Shown: positions 16,680 to 26,978 of the stretch, one piece after another | Layout: each line of letters starts with the position of its first letter | Position numbering within the stretch: position 1 is the stretch's first letter | Source of the DNA: Candidatus Accumulibacter cognatus | Lineage (GTDB): Bacteria > Pseudomonadota > Gammaproteobacteria > Burkholderiales > Rhodocyclaceae | NCBI GenBank assembly: GCA_013414765.1 | Contig: CP058708.1 | Span: 4,149,553 to 4,213,552, forward strand | Reading direction: 5' to 3' | Length of the DNA: 64,000 nt | Translations under genes and position numbers: made by a program | The notes under the pieces: generated by a model | The model's input: only the letters and a program-made list of their open reading frames with translations | Databases searched by the model: none | Told to the model about the DNA's origin: nothing

Positions 16680-19600
16680 TCAGCCCTTGGATAGCCAGTG
16701 GTGCAGGACACCGAACAAGGTGGCCGGCGCCAGCGGCTTGGTGACGAAATCGTTCATGCCGGCCTCCTGGCAGCGCAGGCGGTCTTCACTGAAGGCGTTG
16801 GCAGTCAGCGCAATGATCGGCACGGTTCTTCCGCTGACCTGCTGTCGGATTTGCCGGGTCGCGTCGACGCCGTTCAAGACCGGCATCTGCATGTCCATCA
16901 GAATCAGCGCGTAGGTGCCCTCAGAAGCCATGCGGACTGCCTCGGCGCCATTGGCGGCGATATCGACGGTGAAGCCGGCCTCCTGCAAGATGGTCGAAAC
17001 CACCTCCTGATTGATGATTTCATCTTCGGCCAGGAGAATCCGGCTGCCCCCGAAATGCAGCCGCAATGTGGCTTCCGTAACGTTTTCGCTTGCCGGTAAC
17101 TGTTTCGTTGCTACGGTGGCCACTCTGCGCAGCCGTACCGTGAACCAGAACCTGCTGCCCTTTCCGGGGACGCTCTCTGCGCCCGCCTCGCCACCCATCA
17201 GGATCGCCAGGCGCTTGGTGATCGCCAGGCCCAGGCCAGTTCCACCGTACTTCCGGGTCATCGTGTTGTCGGCCTGTTCAAAGGCGGCGAACAGACGCTT
17301 TAGCGCGTCAGGATCAATGCCGATTCCAGTATCGATTACCGAGAAACGCAAGGTGGCGTCGTGCTCGGTTACCGCTTCCGTTTGAACGCGCAGGGTCACG
17401 CAGCCCCGGTCCGTAAAGCGAACAGCGTTGGTGGCGTAATTGAGCAGGGCTTGTTGCAGGCGGGTGGCGTCCCCTTGCAAGCCGGACGGCATCGCACCCA
17501 CGTCGGTGAGCAAGGCGACGTGCTTGGCTTGGGCGCGTTCGAGCAGCATGGCGACACAGCTTGAAACCAGGCGATCAACCGATACCGGCGCTTCTTCCAG
17601 TTCGAGCTTGTTGGCTTCGATCTTCGACAGGTCGAGGATAGAGTTGATGACATCGAGCAAATGGTCGGCCGATGCCTGCAGTTTTTCGAAGCGCTTGTCT
17701 TGCTCATCAGAGAGGCCGGAATTCCGGATCAGGTGCGATATGCCCATGATGGCATTGAGCGGCGTCCGGATTTCATGGGACATGTTGGCCAGGAAGGCGC
17801 TCTTGGCCACCGTGGCCGATTCGGCAGCGATTTTGGCCTCGGCAAGTTCCTGGGTTCGTGACTCGACCAGTTCTTCAAGGTGCTGGCGGTACTGCGCCAA
17901 CTCGCGCTCGGCAGCCTTGCGTTCCGAAATGTCCAGCACGTGGGCGATGCGGATACGTGGGGTGCCATCCGGCGATTTGGTGACCGTGATATCGATCATG
18001 ACCGGGAAGCGCTCGCCGTTGCGCGTCACATGCTCGCTCTCAAAGACCAAATGGCCGTCTCGGTCCATTTTTGCAATCTGCTGTTTGACCTGATCATGCA
18101 AATCTGGAGGGAAAAGCTCGAGGACGGGTGTGCCGGCCATTTCCTCCGGTTCAAATCCGCGTCGGCGGGCAAAGGCCGGATTGACCGCTATCAAGCAGCC
18201 GCGTTTTGCGTCTCCCAAGGCCATCCCGAACTCGACATGCTGGAATGCATTGGCCCACTCCAGCAGGCGTTCTTCGAGCACCCGCCGGGCCGTGATGTCG
18301 AGCACGATCCCGTTGTATTGCGTGGGCTTGCCCTGATCGTCCAGTGTTGGAATGCCGCGAGCTAACAGCCAGCGAGGCTCGACGCCCTCGGGCGTGTTCA
18401 CTTGCCATTCGATTTCGAACGTGGCGCCTCGCTGGGCTGCATCGATGACAGCGCCACTGACGGAAGATCGATATTCCGAGGAAATGCTGTTCAACCAGGC
18501 GTCGTAGGATGGGGCGACGGTCTGGTCTGTGATGCCGTACAGCGCATGCAGGTTGTCGGACCAGGTGTTGGCGTTGCTGGCGATGTCCCAGTTCCAGACG
18601 CCGGCCTTGGCGGTGCTGAGCGCCAGGCGAAGCTGATCCTTGCTCTGGTGCAGCGCCTGGATCGATGCCTTGCGCTCGCTGATGTCGATGACGATGCCCT
18701 GATATGAGGTCACTTCGCCGTCGTTGTCCTGCACCGGGATACCTCGGGCAAACAGCCAGCGCACGGGGGCGCCGGTCGGGCCGTTGACCTGCCACTCCAC
18801 GTCAAACGCGACCCGGCTGGCCGTGGCGTCCGCGATAGTACGGGTAATGGATTCGCGCTGAGCGGGAAGCACGCGGCTCAACCACGCATCGTATGACGCA
18901 GGGATCGAGCGGTCGTTGATGCCGTAGAGATCCCAGAGGTTGTTCGACCAGGTGTTCTTGTTGGTGGCGAGCTCCCAGCGCCAAACGCCGGCCTTGGCAG
19001 CGCTCAGGGCCAAGCGGAGATCTTCGTCGCTCCGGCGCAAGGCCAGTTCAGCCGCCTTGCGGGCCGAAATGTCGCTGACCACGGCCAGGACAAACTGCTC
19101 GCCTTCCAGTGTCATGCCGCTCAAACTGACTTCGACAAAAAAATCCCGGCCGGAGCGATGCAGGCCGCATACATCGCGCATCCGGGCCATGCGTCGAGCG
19201 GTCGGGGCGGCAAAGAAGCTGTCGCGTTGCCCTTCGTGGGTGGCGCGATCGCCGCGCGGAACGAGCATTTCGATGGGCTGGCCGAGCAGGGCGTCCACGG
19301 TATAGCCAAACATGGTGCACAGGGCCGGATTGGCCATCACGATATGGCCCGATTGCTCGACGACAGCCATGCCTTCCAGGCTCGACTCCCAGACCTGACG
19401 GAAACGGCGTTCCAAAATCAGATTGGCTTTTTCGGCCCGATGCAGTTCCGAGATTTCCGCAAAGGTCAGTACGGCCCCGGCCACGTCGTTGGCCTCGTTC
19501 CGGTAGGGATCGATCTGCATCAGGTAGTGGAATTCGCCCTGATGCACGCGCTCCTTGAATGAAGTTTCCTGCGCGATGACCTGCTCGAACCGATCCCGGA

Positions 19601-21905
19601 GGTCCGGCAGTTGCAGGTGACAGGGGACGCCGAACAGCGACTGGCCGATGTCACCCGGCACAATGCCGAAAATGCGACTGGCCAGGTTGTTTAAGCGGGC
19701 GATCCTGCCGTTGCGGTCCACCACCACGAGACTACTGCGCAGCGAATTCTGGATGTTGGCCAGCGTGGTGTTGAGTTCGATCGTTTCCTGCGATTTGACG
19801 CGCAACTCGTCGTTGAGGGTCGTCAGCTCTTCGTTGGAAGACTGCAATTCTTCATTGGACGCCTGCAGCTCTTCGCTCGACGACTGGACCTCCTCGTTCA
19901 GCGACTGCAACTCCTCATTCGAGGTTTCGAGCTCCTCGATCACGGCCTGCAGGTGCTCGCGGGTGTCGGCGAGTTCTCGTCGCAACAGGTCTACTTCGTT
20001 TCGCGCTACCGGGGTTTGGTCGTCATCGTCACCGAGATGGGCCACTTCCTCGTTACTGGCTTCGAAGCAGATGAGCAGGGATATTTCACTGTCTTGTTCC
20101 TGGGCATCGACCCGGCGCAGAATGGGGCGAACCTGGCCGGGCAAGCCGCTTTCGCCCAATTGAATGAGGCCGCCCTGCAAGTGCTTGGCATCCTCCTGGA
20201 CCAGTCGGTAGCACAGGGCTTTCAGTTCAAAACGCAGTGCCGGCAGGCAGAGCGAGAACACGGTGAACTCGGGGTTGTCTTCGGCCAGGGAGAAATAGCG
20301 CTGGGCGCCGCCAAAGAATCGAACCGGTTCGAAATTGCCATTCACCAGCACGGCGGGCGGGGCGTAGTGCGTGGCGAGCGCCGAGACTGCCTGGTCGATC
20401 TGGGTCTGCCGGTGAGGGTTGGCTTGCGAGCGGGGCAGGTTGGCGATTTGTCCGGTGCGGCTGTTGCGGAAGCGAACCTGGCGCGCCTGGTAAACGGCGG
20501 TGGCGCTGTTGCGCCGGAAGATGCGGGCATCGGTATCGACGGGAATGAACAGGTTGCTGCCGAAGCCGACCGATTCCGAGCGGCCGAGGACAAGGATGCC
20601 ATCCTGAACCAGGCCATAGTGGAAGGCCCGGATCAGTTCGGCCTGCTGGTCGGCCTTGAGATAGATCAGCAGGTTGCGGCAGCTGATCAGATCCATGCGG
20701 ATGAACGGGGGGTTGGTGGTCAGGTCATGGGCCGAGAAGACCACCATGTCGCGAATCGGCTTGGTGACGCGCCAGCCGCCGGTACAGGGGGCGAACCAGC
20801 GCTCGCGCCGAACCGGGTCGAGTTGCGCCAGGTCTTCCTTGGAATAGATGCCAGCCCGCGCCCGTTCGAGCGCCCGCTGATCGAGGTCGGTCGCAAAGAT
20901 GCGAATGTCGAGATTCACATGGCGGCTGCGCAGGATTTCGGCAATCAGGATGGCCAGCGAATAGGCCTCCTGGCCACTGGCGCAGCCGGGGACCCAGACG
21001 CGAAAACTGTCGCCGTCGTGGCGCTTGGCAAGGCTTGCGTGCAGCGTGTCGGAGAGGACTGAATAGACTTCGGGGTCGCGGAAAAAGCCTGTCACCGAGA
21101 TCATGAAGCTTTGGTACAAAGCCTGGACTTCCGAATCATCGGTGCGAACACGCTCGAGATATTCGCCCAGCGAGGCGATGTTGAGGTTGCGATAGCGTCG
21201 GATGACCTGCCGGCGCAGGGTGGGCTCCTTGTATTGGCTGAGGTCCAGATCGGTCAGTTCGGCAACGCGGCGGAAAATCTCCGCGAACAACTGCTCGCTT
21301 TGGCGATCCCCGACCGGCTTCTCGAAAATCAATTGGTCGAGTTGATTGAGCCACTGGGCAATTTGCTGGGTATCGCCGGTTCGATCCGCCAGGTCCGCCT
21401 GGATGATGGCTTCCGGCATGGAGGGGTGGACCGCCTGGTCTGGCGATTGGGCGAAAACGATACCGCCTTGGGCCGCAATCTCACGTGCGCCAAGCAGCCC
21501 GTCCTGCCCCGATCCGGAGAGCACGATGCCTAGCGCCTTGTTGCCGGCAGATTGGGCCAGCGAGGTGAAAAGTCGGTCGACCGACGGCGCAATGGAGGCC
21601 TCCGGTAGTGGCGAGCGCAGCACGATACGATCCTGTTCGACGAGGATGTCGCTGCCCGGCGGGCAGATCAGGATGCGGCCACCCTGCGTGGTGTCGCCAT
21701 CCTGCGCATACGTCACCGGCAGCGGGGAGGTCTCCGCCAGAATTTCGGCCAACCGCGAGGGCTGATTGGGGGATAGGTGGTGGGCGATGATGAAAAGGTA
21801 CGGGCAATGCGGATCGAGTTCACCCAAGATTGCACGCAAGCCCTGCAAGCCACCTGCCGATGCGCCTATGGCAATCACCAGGCCGTTCGAGACATCCACT
21901 TTCAT
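16680..21905 (-). CDS. CheB-CheR-PAS hybrid histidine kinase
   Basis: About 1741 residues. Start ATG 21905 has a GAGG site; an upstream GTG at 21917 is possible. Domains in order: CheB methylesterase (IAIGASAGGLQGL with catalytic Ser, VLSGSGQDGLLGA with Asp); CheR methyltransferase (WVPGCASGQEAYSLAI SAM loop, DLISCRNLLIYL); a long coiled coil of repeated SNEELQS heptads (about 640-720); several PAS domains to about 1330; HisKA with FLANMSHEIRTPLNAIMG; HATPase (VIDTGIGI, GGTGLGLAITKRLA); and a C-terminal receiver (ILLAEDEIINQE, LILMDMQMPVLNG). Family knowledge: CheB-CheR fusions work outside classical chemotaxis. It stands alone with no partner regulator next to it. Confidence 0.92.
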   Translation of the reverse strand: MKVDVSNGLVIAIGASAGGLQGLRAILGELDPHCPYLFIIAHHLSPNQPSRLAEILAETSPLPVTYAQDGDTTQGGRILICPPGSDILVEQDRIVLRSPLPEASIAPSVDRLFTSLAQSAGNKALGIVLSGSGQDGLLGAREIAAQGGIVFAQSPDQAVHPSMPEAIIQADLADRTGDTQQIAQWLNQLDQLIFEKPVGDRQSEQLFAEIFRRVAELTDLDLSQYKEPTLRRQVIRRYRNLNIASLGEYLERVRTDDSEVQALYQSFMISVTGFFRDPEVYSVLSDTLHASLAKRHDGDSFRVWVPGCASGQEAYSLAILIAEILRSRHVNLDIRIFATDLDQRALERARAGIYSKEDLAQLDPVRRERWFAPCTGGWRVTKPIRDMVVFSAHDLTTNPPFIRMDLISCRNLLIYLKADQQAELIRAFHYGLVQDGILVLGRSESVGFGSNLFIPVDTDARIFRRNSATAVYQARQVRFRNSRTGQIANLPRSQANPHRQTQIDQAVSALATHYAPPAVLVNGNFEPVRFFGGAQRYFSLAEDNPEFTVFSLCLPALRFELKALCYRLVQEDAKHLQGGLIQLGESGLPGQVRPILRRVDAQEQDSEISLLICFEASNEEVAHLGDDDDQTPVARNEVDLLRRELADTREHLQAVIEELETSNEELQSLNEEVQSSSEELQASNEELQSSNEELTTLNDELRVKSQETIELNTTLANIQNSLRSSLVVVDRNGRIARLNNLASRIFGIVPGDIGQSLFGVPCHLQLPDLRDRFEQVIAQETSFKERVHQGEFHYLMQIDPYRNEANDVAGAVLTFAEISELHRAEKANLILERRFRQVWESSLEGMAVVEQSGHIVMANPALCTMFGYTVDALLGQPIEMLVPRGDRATHEGQRDSFFAAPTARRMARMRDVCGLHRSGRDFFVEVSLSGMTLEGEQFVLAVVSDISARKAAELALRRSDEDLRLALSAAKAGVWRWELATNKNTWSNNLWDLYGINDRSIPASYDAWLSRVLPAQRESITRTIADATASRVAFDVEWQVNGPTGAPVRWLFARGIPVQDNDGEVTSYQGIVIDISERKASIQALHQSKDQLRLALSTAKAGVWNWDIASNANTWSDNLHALYGITDQTVAPSYDAWLNSISSEYRSSVSGAVIDAAQRGATFEIEWQVNTPEGVEPRWLLARGIPTLDDQGKPTQYNGIVLDITARRVLEERLLEWANAFQHVEFGMALGDAKRGCLIAVNPAFARRRGFEPEEMAGTPVLELFPPDLHDQVKQQIAKMDRDGHLVFESEHVTRNGERFPVMIDITVTKSPDGTPRIRIAHVLDISERKAAERELAQYRQHLEELVESRTQELAEAKIAAESATVAKSAFLANMSHEIRTPLNAIMGISHLIRNSGLSDEQDKRFEKLQASADHLLDVINSILDLSKIEANKLELEEAPVSVDRLVSSCVAMLLERAQAKHVALLTDVGAMPSGLQGDATRLQQALLNYATNAVRFTDRGCVTLRVQTEAVTEHDATLRFSVIDTGIGIDPDALKRLFAAFEQADNTMTRKYGGTGLGLAITKRLAILMGGEAGAESVPGKGSRFWFTVRLRRVATVATKQLPASENVTEATLRLHFGGSRILLAEDEIINQEVVSTILQEAGFTVDIAANGAEAVRMASEGTYALILMDMQMPVLNGVDATRQIRQQVSGRTVPIIALTANAFSEDRLRCQEAGMNDFVTKPLAPATLFGVLHHWLSKG

Positions 21906-22576
21906 CGCGTATTGCACCTCGTTCAGATTTGACCGTGCTGCTTACCCTTGCAGGCTGTCAGTGAGTCAGCATATTGCGAATTCATTAGCAACAACATGTG
22001 ATATTCATCAATTGTGCCAAAAATAGAGTTATATCGGATGGGACATTCACATGAGCCTGGGCTGAAAAAGGGACTACGGGCTGCCAAGGTGTCGGGCGGA
22101 AGCCGCCGCGGCTTGGGCATGGGCGATTTCCAGCACCTTGCGCCGTGATGTCTGGCCGCTGGCCTCGATCATCGTTCCGGCCACCCCGCTACGCCGCCAG
22201 CGGGATCAGATAGGGCTGCGTGGGTGGTCGGGGTCGTCGGCTAGCCGGGCGTGGGGGCAGCGGCATGCGCTGAAGCACCTGGGAGAACAGCGTTTCATGG
22301 GTACAGCCAAAGAAGCGTTCGGCCAGCAATTCCAAATTTAAGCCCGTCATGATATGAAAGGTCTTTTGGATTTGACTGGAGAGCCCCGATGTTTGCTGGA
22401 GTGACGAGTGGATGGCCGCTCTTGACGACGAGCGTCCTAATTGAACGGATTCGCGCCACCTTCCGGGAGCTGCCTGACGCACGCCAGGGCGGCAACCATC
22501 AGCGCTACACCCTGGAAGACGCCGCGCTCGGGGCCTTTGCCGTGTTTTTCACCCAGAGCCCGTCGTTTCTGGACTA

Positions 22577-23711
22577 TACTGAAATAGGTAACAAACGACT
22601 TTAACTGTCTGGTGTAATGGGCTGTAGAATTCGAGCATTGCTTTCTGTAGGGACAGGCTGCGATGCTGAGACTGACCTTTACCCCGGCGGAGGCGGACGC
22701 CTTAGAGCACGAGCGATTTCACCATCCGCATCCCCACGTGCGACGCAAGATGGAAGCGCTGTGGCTGAAAAGCCAGGGGCTTGCGCATCAAGATATCGCG
22801 CGGCTCGCGGGCGTGAGCGGCAAGACGCTTCGCACCTACCTCCAGCAGTAGGTGGAGGGCGGCGTCGCCGGGCTGAAGGAACTGCATTTCCGTCGGCCGC
22901 AGAGCGAACTGGTGGCGCATCAGGAGACGATCGGGGCTTATTTTCTCACCCATCCGCCGGCTTCGATCCATGAGGCCGTGGATGCGATCAGAAAGCTCAC
23001 GGGTTTGAGCCGCTCGCCGACTCAGGTGCGGCTTTTCCTGCGAGAGAAGTGCGGGATGAGACGCCTGAAGACCGGCACCCTGCCGGCCAAGGCGGATCCC
23101 GAGGTCCAGGAAGCCTTTAAAAAAAAGAACTTGAACCGCGTTTGGCAGAAGCCCAAGCGGGCCAACGTGCCGTGTTCTTCGTAGACGCGGCACACTTTGT
23201 CTTGGGCGCCTTCCTGTCGGTGGTGTGGTGCCTTGCTCGGGTCTGGATCAAGGCGCCCTCGGGCCGGCAGCGCTTCAACGTACTGGGTGCGCTCGACGCC
23301 GTCACCAAAGAGGTCGTCACCGTCGTCAATTCCACCTACATCAATTCGCTCAGCGTCTGTGCTTTGCTGGAGAAACTGGTTACCCTACGGCCCACGCTGC
23401 CTATGACGGTCGTCCTGGACAACGCCCGCTATCAGCGTTGTGCGTTGGTGAAAACCTGCGCCGAGAAACTGAAGATCGAGTTGCTCTTTTTACCCACCTA
23501 CTCCCCAAATTTGAACCTCATCGAGCGTTTGTGGAAGTTCGTCAAAAAGCAGTGCCTCTACGCCAAGTACTACCCCGACTTCCATTCCTTCACGACGGCC
23601 ATCGAACGCTGCTTGCAAGATACCCACACCATCCACGCCAAGGCGCTACAGTCCCTATTGACCCTGAACTTCCAAACCTTCCAGAAGATTCAATCGTGAC
23701 CGCGCACGGTA
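22577..23711 (+). mobile_element. IS630-family element, copy 1
   Basis: 1135 bp from TACTGAAATAGG to CGCGCACGGTA with TA on both sides (22575-22576 and 23712-23713), the target duplication typical of IS630/Tc1-mariner elements. Nearly identical to 52615-53749; I noticed a single base difference. Confidence 0.88.
22663..23699 (+). CDS. IS630-family transposase, needing stop readthrough and -1 frameshift
   Basis: The first segment (22663-22851) holds the helix-turn-helix (HQDIARLAGVSGKTLRTYLQ) and ends at TAG. The same frame continues with VEGGVAGLKELHFRRPQSEL to an A8G run at 23119-23127. A -1 shift there gives KKKELEPRLAEAQAGQRAVF and the catalytic DDE core: FFVDAAHF (Asp), VVLDNARYQR (Asp), YSPNLNLIERLWKF (Glu). 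The -1 reading restores the normal ELEP linker seen in IS630 transposases, so programmed frameshifting is likely. The TAG is unexplained and present in both copies. Confidence 0.8.
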
Positions 23712-26417
23712 TATCCGGTGCGCCTGCAGAAGGAACGAGGAGGCAACAACGCCATGGCTTTGTTCGGCATGCATCAGATTCCCTGCGCTCCTCAGATCCG
23801 CAACCTGCTGGATCCAGTTTCTCCCGAGCACGTCACGCCGCTGTTGATGGAGATAGGGGAGGCGCTCCACCGATTGGGCGGGTTGGCGAATCACCGCCTG
23901 CTCGCTGGAAGCTTTGCAGTGGCTCTGGATGGGGTGGAATACTTCTCCTCGTCGGCGATTTCCTGTCCGAATTGCTCCACGCGCCCGCAGGCCAATGGCC
24001 AGACGCGCCATTTCCATGTCGCCGTCACCCCGGTCCTGGTCGCGCCGGGGCAGGAGTCGGTCTTTCCGCTGCCCCCCGTGTTCGCCACTCCGCAGGATGG
24101 GCACAGCAAGCAGGACTGTGAACGGGCGGCCAGTGGGCGCTGGTTGCAGCAATGGGCGCCGCGTATAGCGCCCTGGGGCGTGACCTTCCTGGGCGATGAC
24201 CTTTACTGTCACCAGCCCTTCTGCGAAGAGGTGCGGGCACAGGGCTGTCACTTCCTTTTCGTCTGCCTGCCCCAGTCGCACGCCCCCCTTTACGAATGGG
24301 TCAGCGATTTCGAACGCAACCAGACGGTCAAGACCTTGGTCACGACCCGCTGGACGGGCAGGCAACGCCTGACCGATACCTATCGCTACCTCAATGATCT
24401 GCCGCTGCGCGACAGCAACGATGCGCTCCTCGTCGGCTGGTGCGAACTCACCACGACCGATGCGAAGGGTCAGGTGCTCTACCAGAATGCCTGGGCCACC
24501 TCGCACCGGGTCACCTCCGAGAACGTCATGACGCTGGTCACAACGGGCCGCAGTCGTTGGAAAATCGAGAACGAAAACAACAACACGCTCAAAACCAAAG
24601 GCTACCACTTCGAACACAACTACGGGCAGGGTAAACAGCACCTATCCTCGCTGTTGGCGACCCTGATCATCCTCGCCTATCTGGTGCATACCGTTCTCGA
24701 CTGCCTGGACCAACGCTATCGGGCCATACGCGCCCAGTTGCCCTCGCGACGGACCTTCTTCGAGCATCTGCGGGCACTCGTTCAATACCTCCCTTTCCGA
24801 TCCTGGGACCACCTCTTCGACTTCATGCTCGACGCCCTCAAGCCAGTGCCCCGTAAAGCCAAGGGCCAGCCAAACACCGGCTAGGGCAAATTTGGAATTG
24901 CTGGCGTTCGGCGGCGGTCATGCCGTCGGGGCGCCGGATGTGGTAGTTGTGCACGGCGGTGAGGGCCGCGAGTTTGCGGTCGCTCAGGCGATGGCGGCCC
25001 TGGTGATGCAGGGCCAGTTGGCCGTTGCGGCCCTCCACCGCGGAACTGCTGCGCTGGAAGCGATCGGCGCATTCGCCGGCGACCTGTTCGAGGCGCGCGC
25101 GTTCGGTGGGTGGTCAGGCGTGAATCGGATGCGCCCCGTGGCGCAGCGGTTCGAGCAACTGTTGACTCAGCTTGCGCAGTCGGTGACGAGGCTCGGCATG
25201 GGTGCTGCGCGAGGCGACGCGCTCCAGATACAGAGCGGGAATGAGTTGTTCGACGAGGGCGCGCTCCAGGGGGGAAGGCAACGCGAGGGCCTCGACCTGC
25301 TACTGCAGGGTTCACGGGCTTCGCCCTGACGTGCCTGCGCCTGGATGTGCGCGGTTTCGGCCTGCGCCAGATCGCTCAGGGCGGCGTCGATGCGGGTGGT
25401 GAATGCGGGCGGGCGGCCGCGGGGACGCGGCGACTGCTCTTCGTACGCCTGCCGGGTAGCCCGCTGCGCCGCCACGACCGCCTGAGCGGCCACCACGGTC
25501 GCCGCGGCCTGGCGGACCTGACGGGCCAGGGACAGGCTGGTGGCCTTCGACACTTCATACTGGCCATGGAAGAGGTCCGGCGAACGATGGGCGGCCCACT
25601 CCACCTCGACAGGCCGACACAACGCCGTGGCCTCGTCGCCGGTGCCCTGGATGACGGTGACGTTCAACCCGACCAGGGCCGCCCGCAGCGCCTGCGTCCA
25701 GGTCGCCGCCTGGCGATTGGCCGCATACGGCTTCAGAAGAACAAAGCCCGACACCGGCTCCCGCGCCACCAGACAGACCTGCGGGTGGAAGGTCTCGTCC
25801 TCACACACCGTGATCTGCCGGTGCGCCATGTGCTGCCCCAGCGCCGCGCGCTGCTCGGACGCGATGGCGACCACCGCCTCTTCCAGGGCCGCATTGAGGC
25901 CCTGGTGGGCACCGTAGCTGGCGCCGACGAATGCCGACAGCCCGCTCAACTCAAGGAATTGGCACACCACCCGGATACCGGCACCGCCCTGCAGGGTGAT
26001 GCAAAAGTGCGCCGCCAGAACCAGTGGATGCAGCCATTGCACGCCTTCCAGGGTCTCCACCCACGCCGCCAGGACCACGGGGGCCGCGCCCTGCGCAACC
26101 GGCTTGCGCCACTCCTGCAAGGTGCTTCGTGCCAGGCCAAGCTCGGCGGCCACCTGCCGCTGCGGCTGTCCCGCCGTCAAGCGCGCATTGGCCATCTCAA
26201 GCGGTTCCGCCCGCTCCAGGCGCGAGCGGCGCTTCACGACTCAGCGACCATCCATGACAGTGCAGCGGGCGGTGGCATCGGCCGCGTGTCTGGGTTACAG
26301 TCAATCCCGGCAGGACCCTCGAACATCTTTCCTCTCCCTCGGTTGGTTCGCACCCCAAGGGTACGAAATTTCGAGGGTTCTGCCACTCTCCCGCACGGCT
26401 TTCACCATGCGCAACAC

Positions 26418-26978
26418 TCAGCCTTGGCCGGAATGATGATCCAGGCCTGGCCGCTTTTGTGTGACCTCGGATTTGGCGATTCCCAAAGTTCCCGCGACAA
26501 ATTTCATCAGCGCTTCATTCGCTTTGCCATCAACCGGCGGCGCCGCGAGCAGAATCTTGAGGGCGTCGCCATGCAGCCCGGCGATTTCCGATTTCTTGGC
26601 GCCGGGCTGTTCGGCGTCGGGAAACGATTGATGGCACAGCCGGTCGGGATCGTTGCGATACCAGTCCGTCAGTTCGGCGTGTAGCGATGCCGCGGCCGCG
26701 GGGGGAACGACTACGTCAGCGCCCGCGGTCACTGACAGGAGAGCGCTTGGAAAGAAACGATCGACCGCCAGCCGAGAACCGTCCGGACGCCCCCTGGCGG
26801 GCGAACCGAGCAACGCGACGGCGGCACGCAGCCGGCGTTCGCGAGCAATCGCGCCATAGACGATGCAAGCGCCCATCGAAACGCCGGCGGCACCGATTCG
26901 CTCCGCATCGGCCCCCCCGCGATCGATCAGGGCCGGCACATCGCCGAGCCAGGCATGCGTCCAGTCGATTGTCATCAT
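26418..26978 (-). pseudogene. Chimera of alpha/beta-hydrolase (internal deletion) and YggU/DUF167
   Basis: The N-terminal part MMTIDWTHAWLGDVPALI jumps straight to DRGGADAERIGAAGVSMGAC, an in-frame loss of 90 codons relative to the hydrolase at 8993-9727. The hydrolase part ends at SFPDAE, losing the catalytic His. It is then fused in frame to AGLHGDALKILLAAPPVDGK, which is the YggU/DUF167 core (APPVDGKAN). The last residues (KRPGLDHHSGQG) do not match YggU and look frameshifted. Neither parent can be functional. Confidence 0.8.

Larger units (their letters stand above)
22389..24884 (+). pseudogene. DDE transposase of the host IS, interrupted by IS630
   Basis: Starts at ATG 22389 (GGAGAG site 5 bases upstream). 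The N-terminal part VLIERIRATFRELPDARQGG to SFLDY is followed by the IS630. It resumes with PVRLQKERGGNNAMALFGM and runs to 24884. Removing the IS630 and one TA gives an in-frame FLDYPVRLQ. The catalytic core includes FAVALDGVEYFSS (first Asp), VTFLGDDLYCH (second Asp) and WKIENENNNTLKTKGYHFEH (Glu). The C-terminal HNYGQGKQHLSSLLATL is typical of this transposase group. The exact IS family name is uncertain. It was intact before the IS630 arrived. Confidence 0.8.
22324..24903. mobile_element. DDE insertion sequence (ISNCY/IS4-like) with an IS630 inside it
   Basis: Ends are inverted repeats CAGCAATTCCAAATTT, flanked by a 9-bp target duplication GCGTTCGGC (22315-22323 and 24904-24912). Without the nested IS630 and its TA duplication the element is 1443 bp. 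It splits the DUF6399-type gene. Confidence 0.8.
22189..26237 (-). pseudogene. DUF6399-type transposase-like gene, split by nested insertions
   Basis: The N-terminal part starts at 26237 (MKRRSRLERAEPLEMANARL, a helix-turn-helix segment QRQVAAELGLARSTLQEWR) and runs to about 25290. There, a 1-base deletion shifts the frame, and two stops (TAG, TGA) follow in the restored frame. It continues through SAVEGRNGQLALHHQGRHRL and NYHIRRPDGMTAAER at 24905. The C-terminal end, FFGCTHETLFSQVLQRMPLP to LIPLAA, lies on the other side of the inserted element and stops at 22189. Removing 22324-24903 and one target copy rejoins TAAER directly with FFGC. So this is one gene interrupted by an IS that itself carries another IS. 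Confidence 0.75.
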
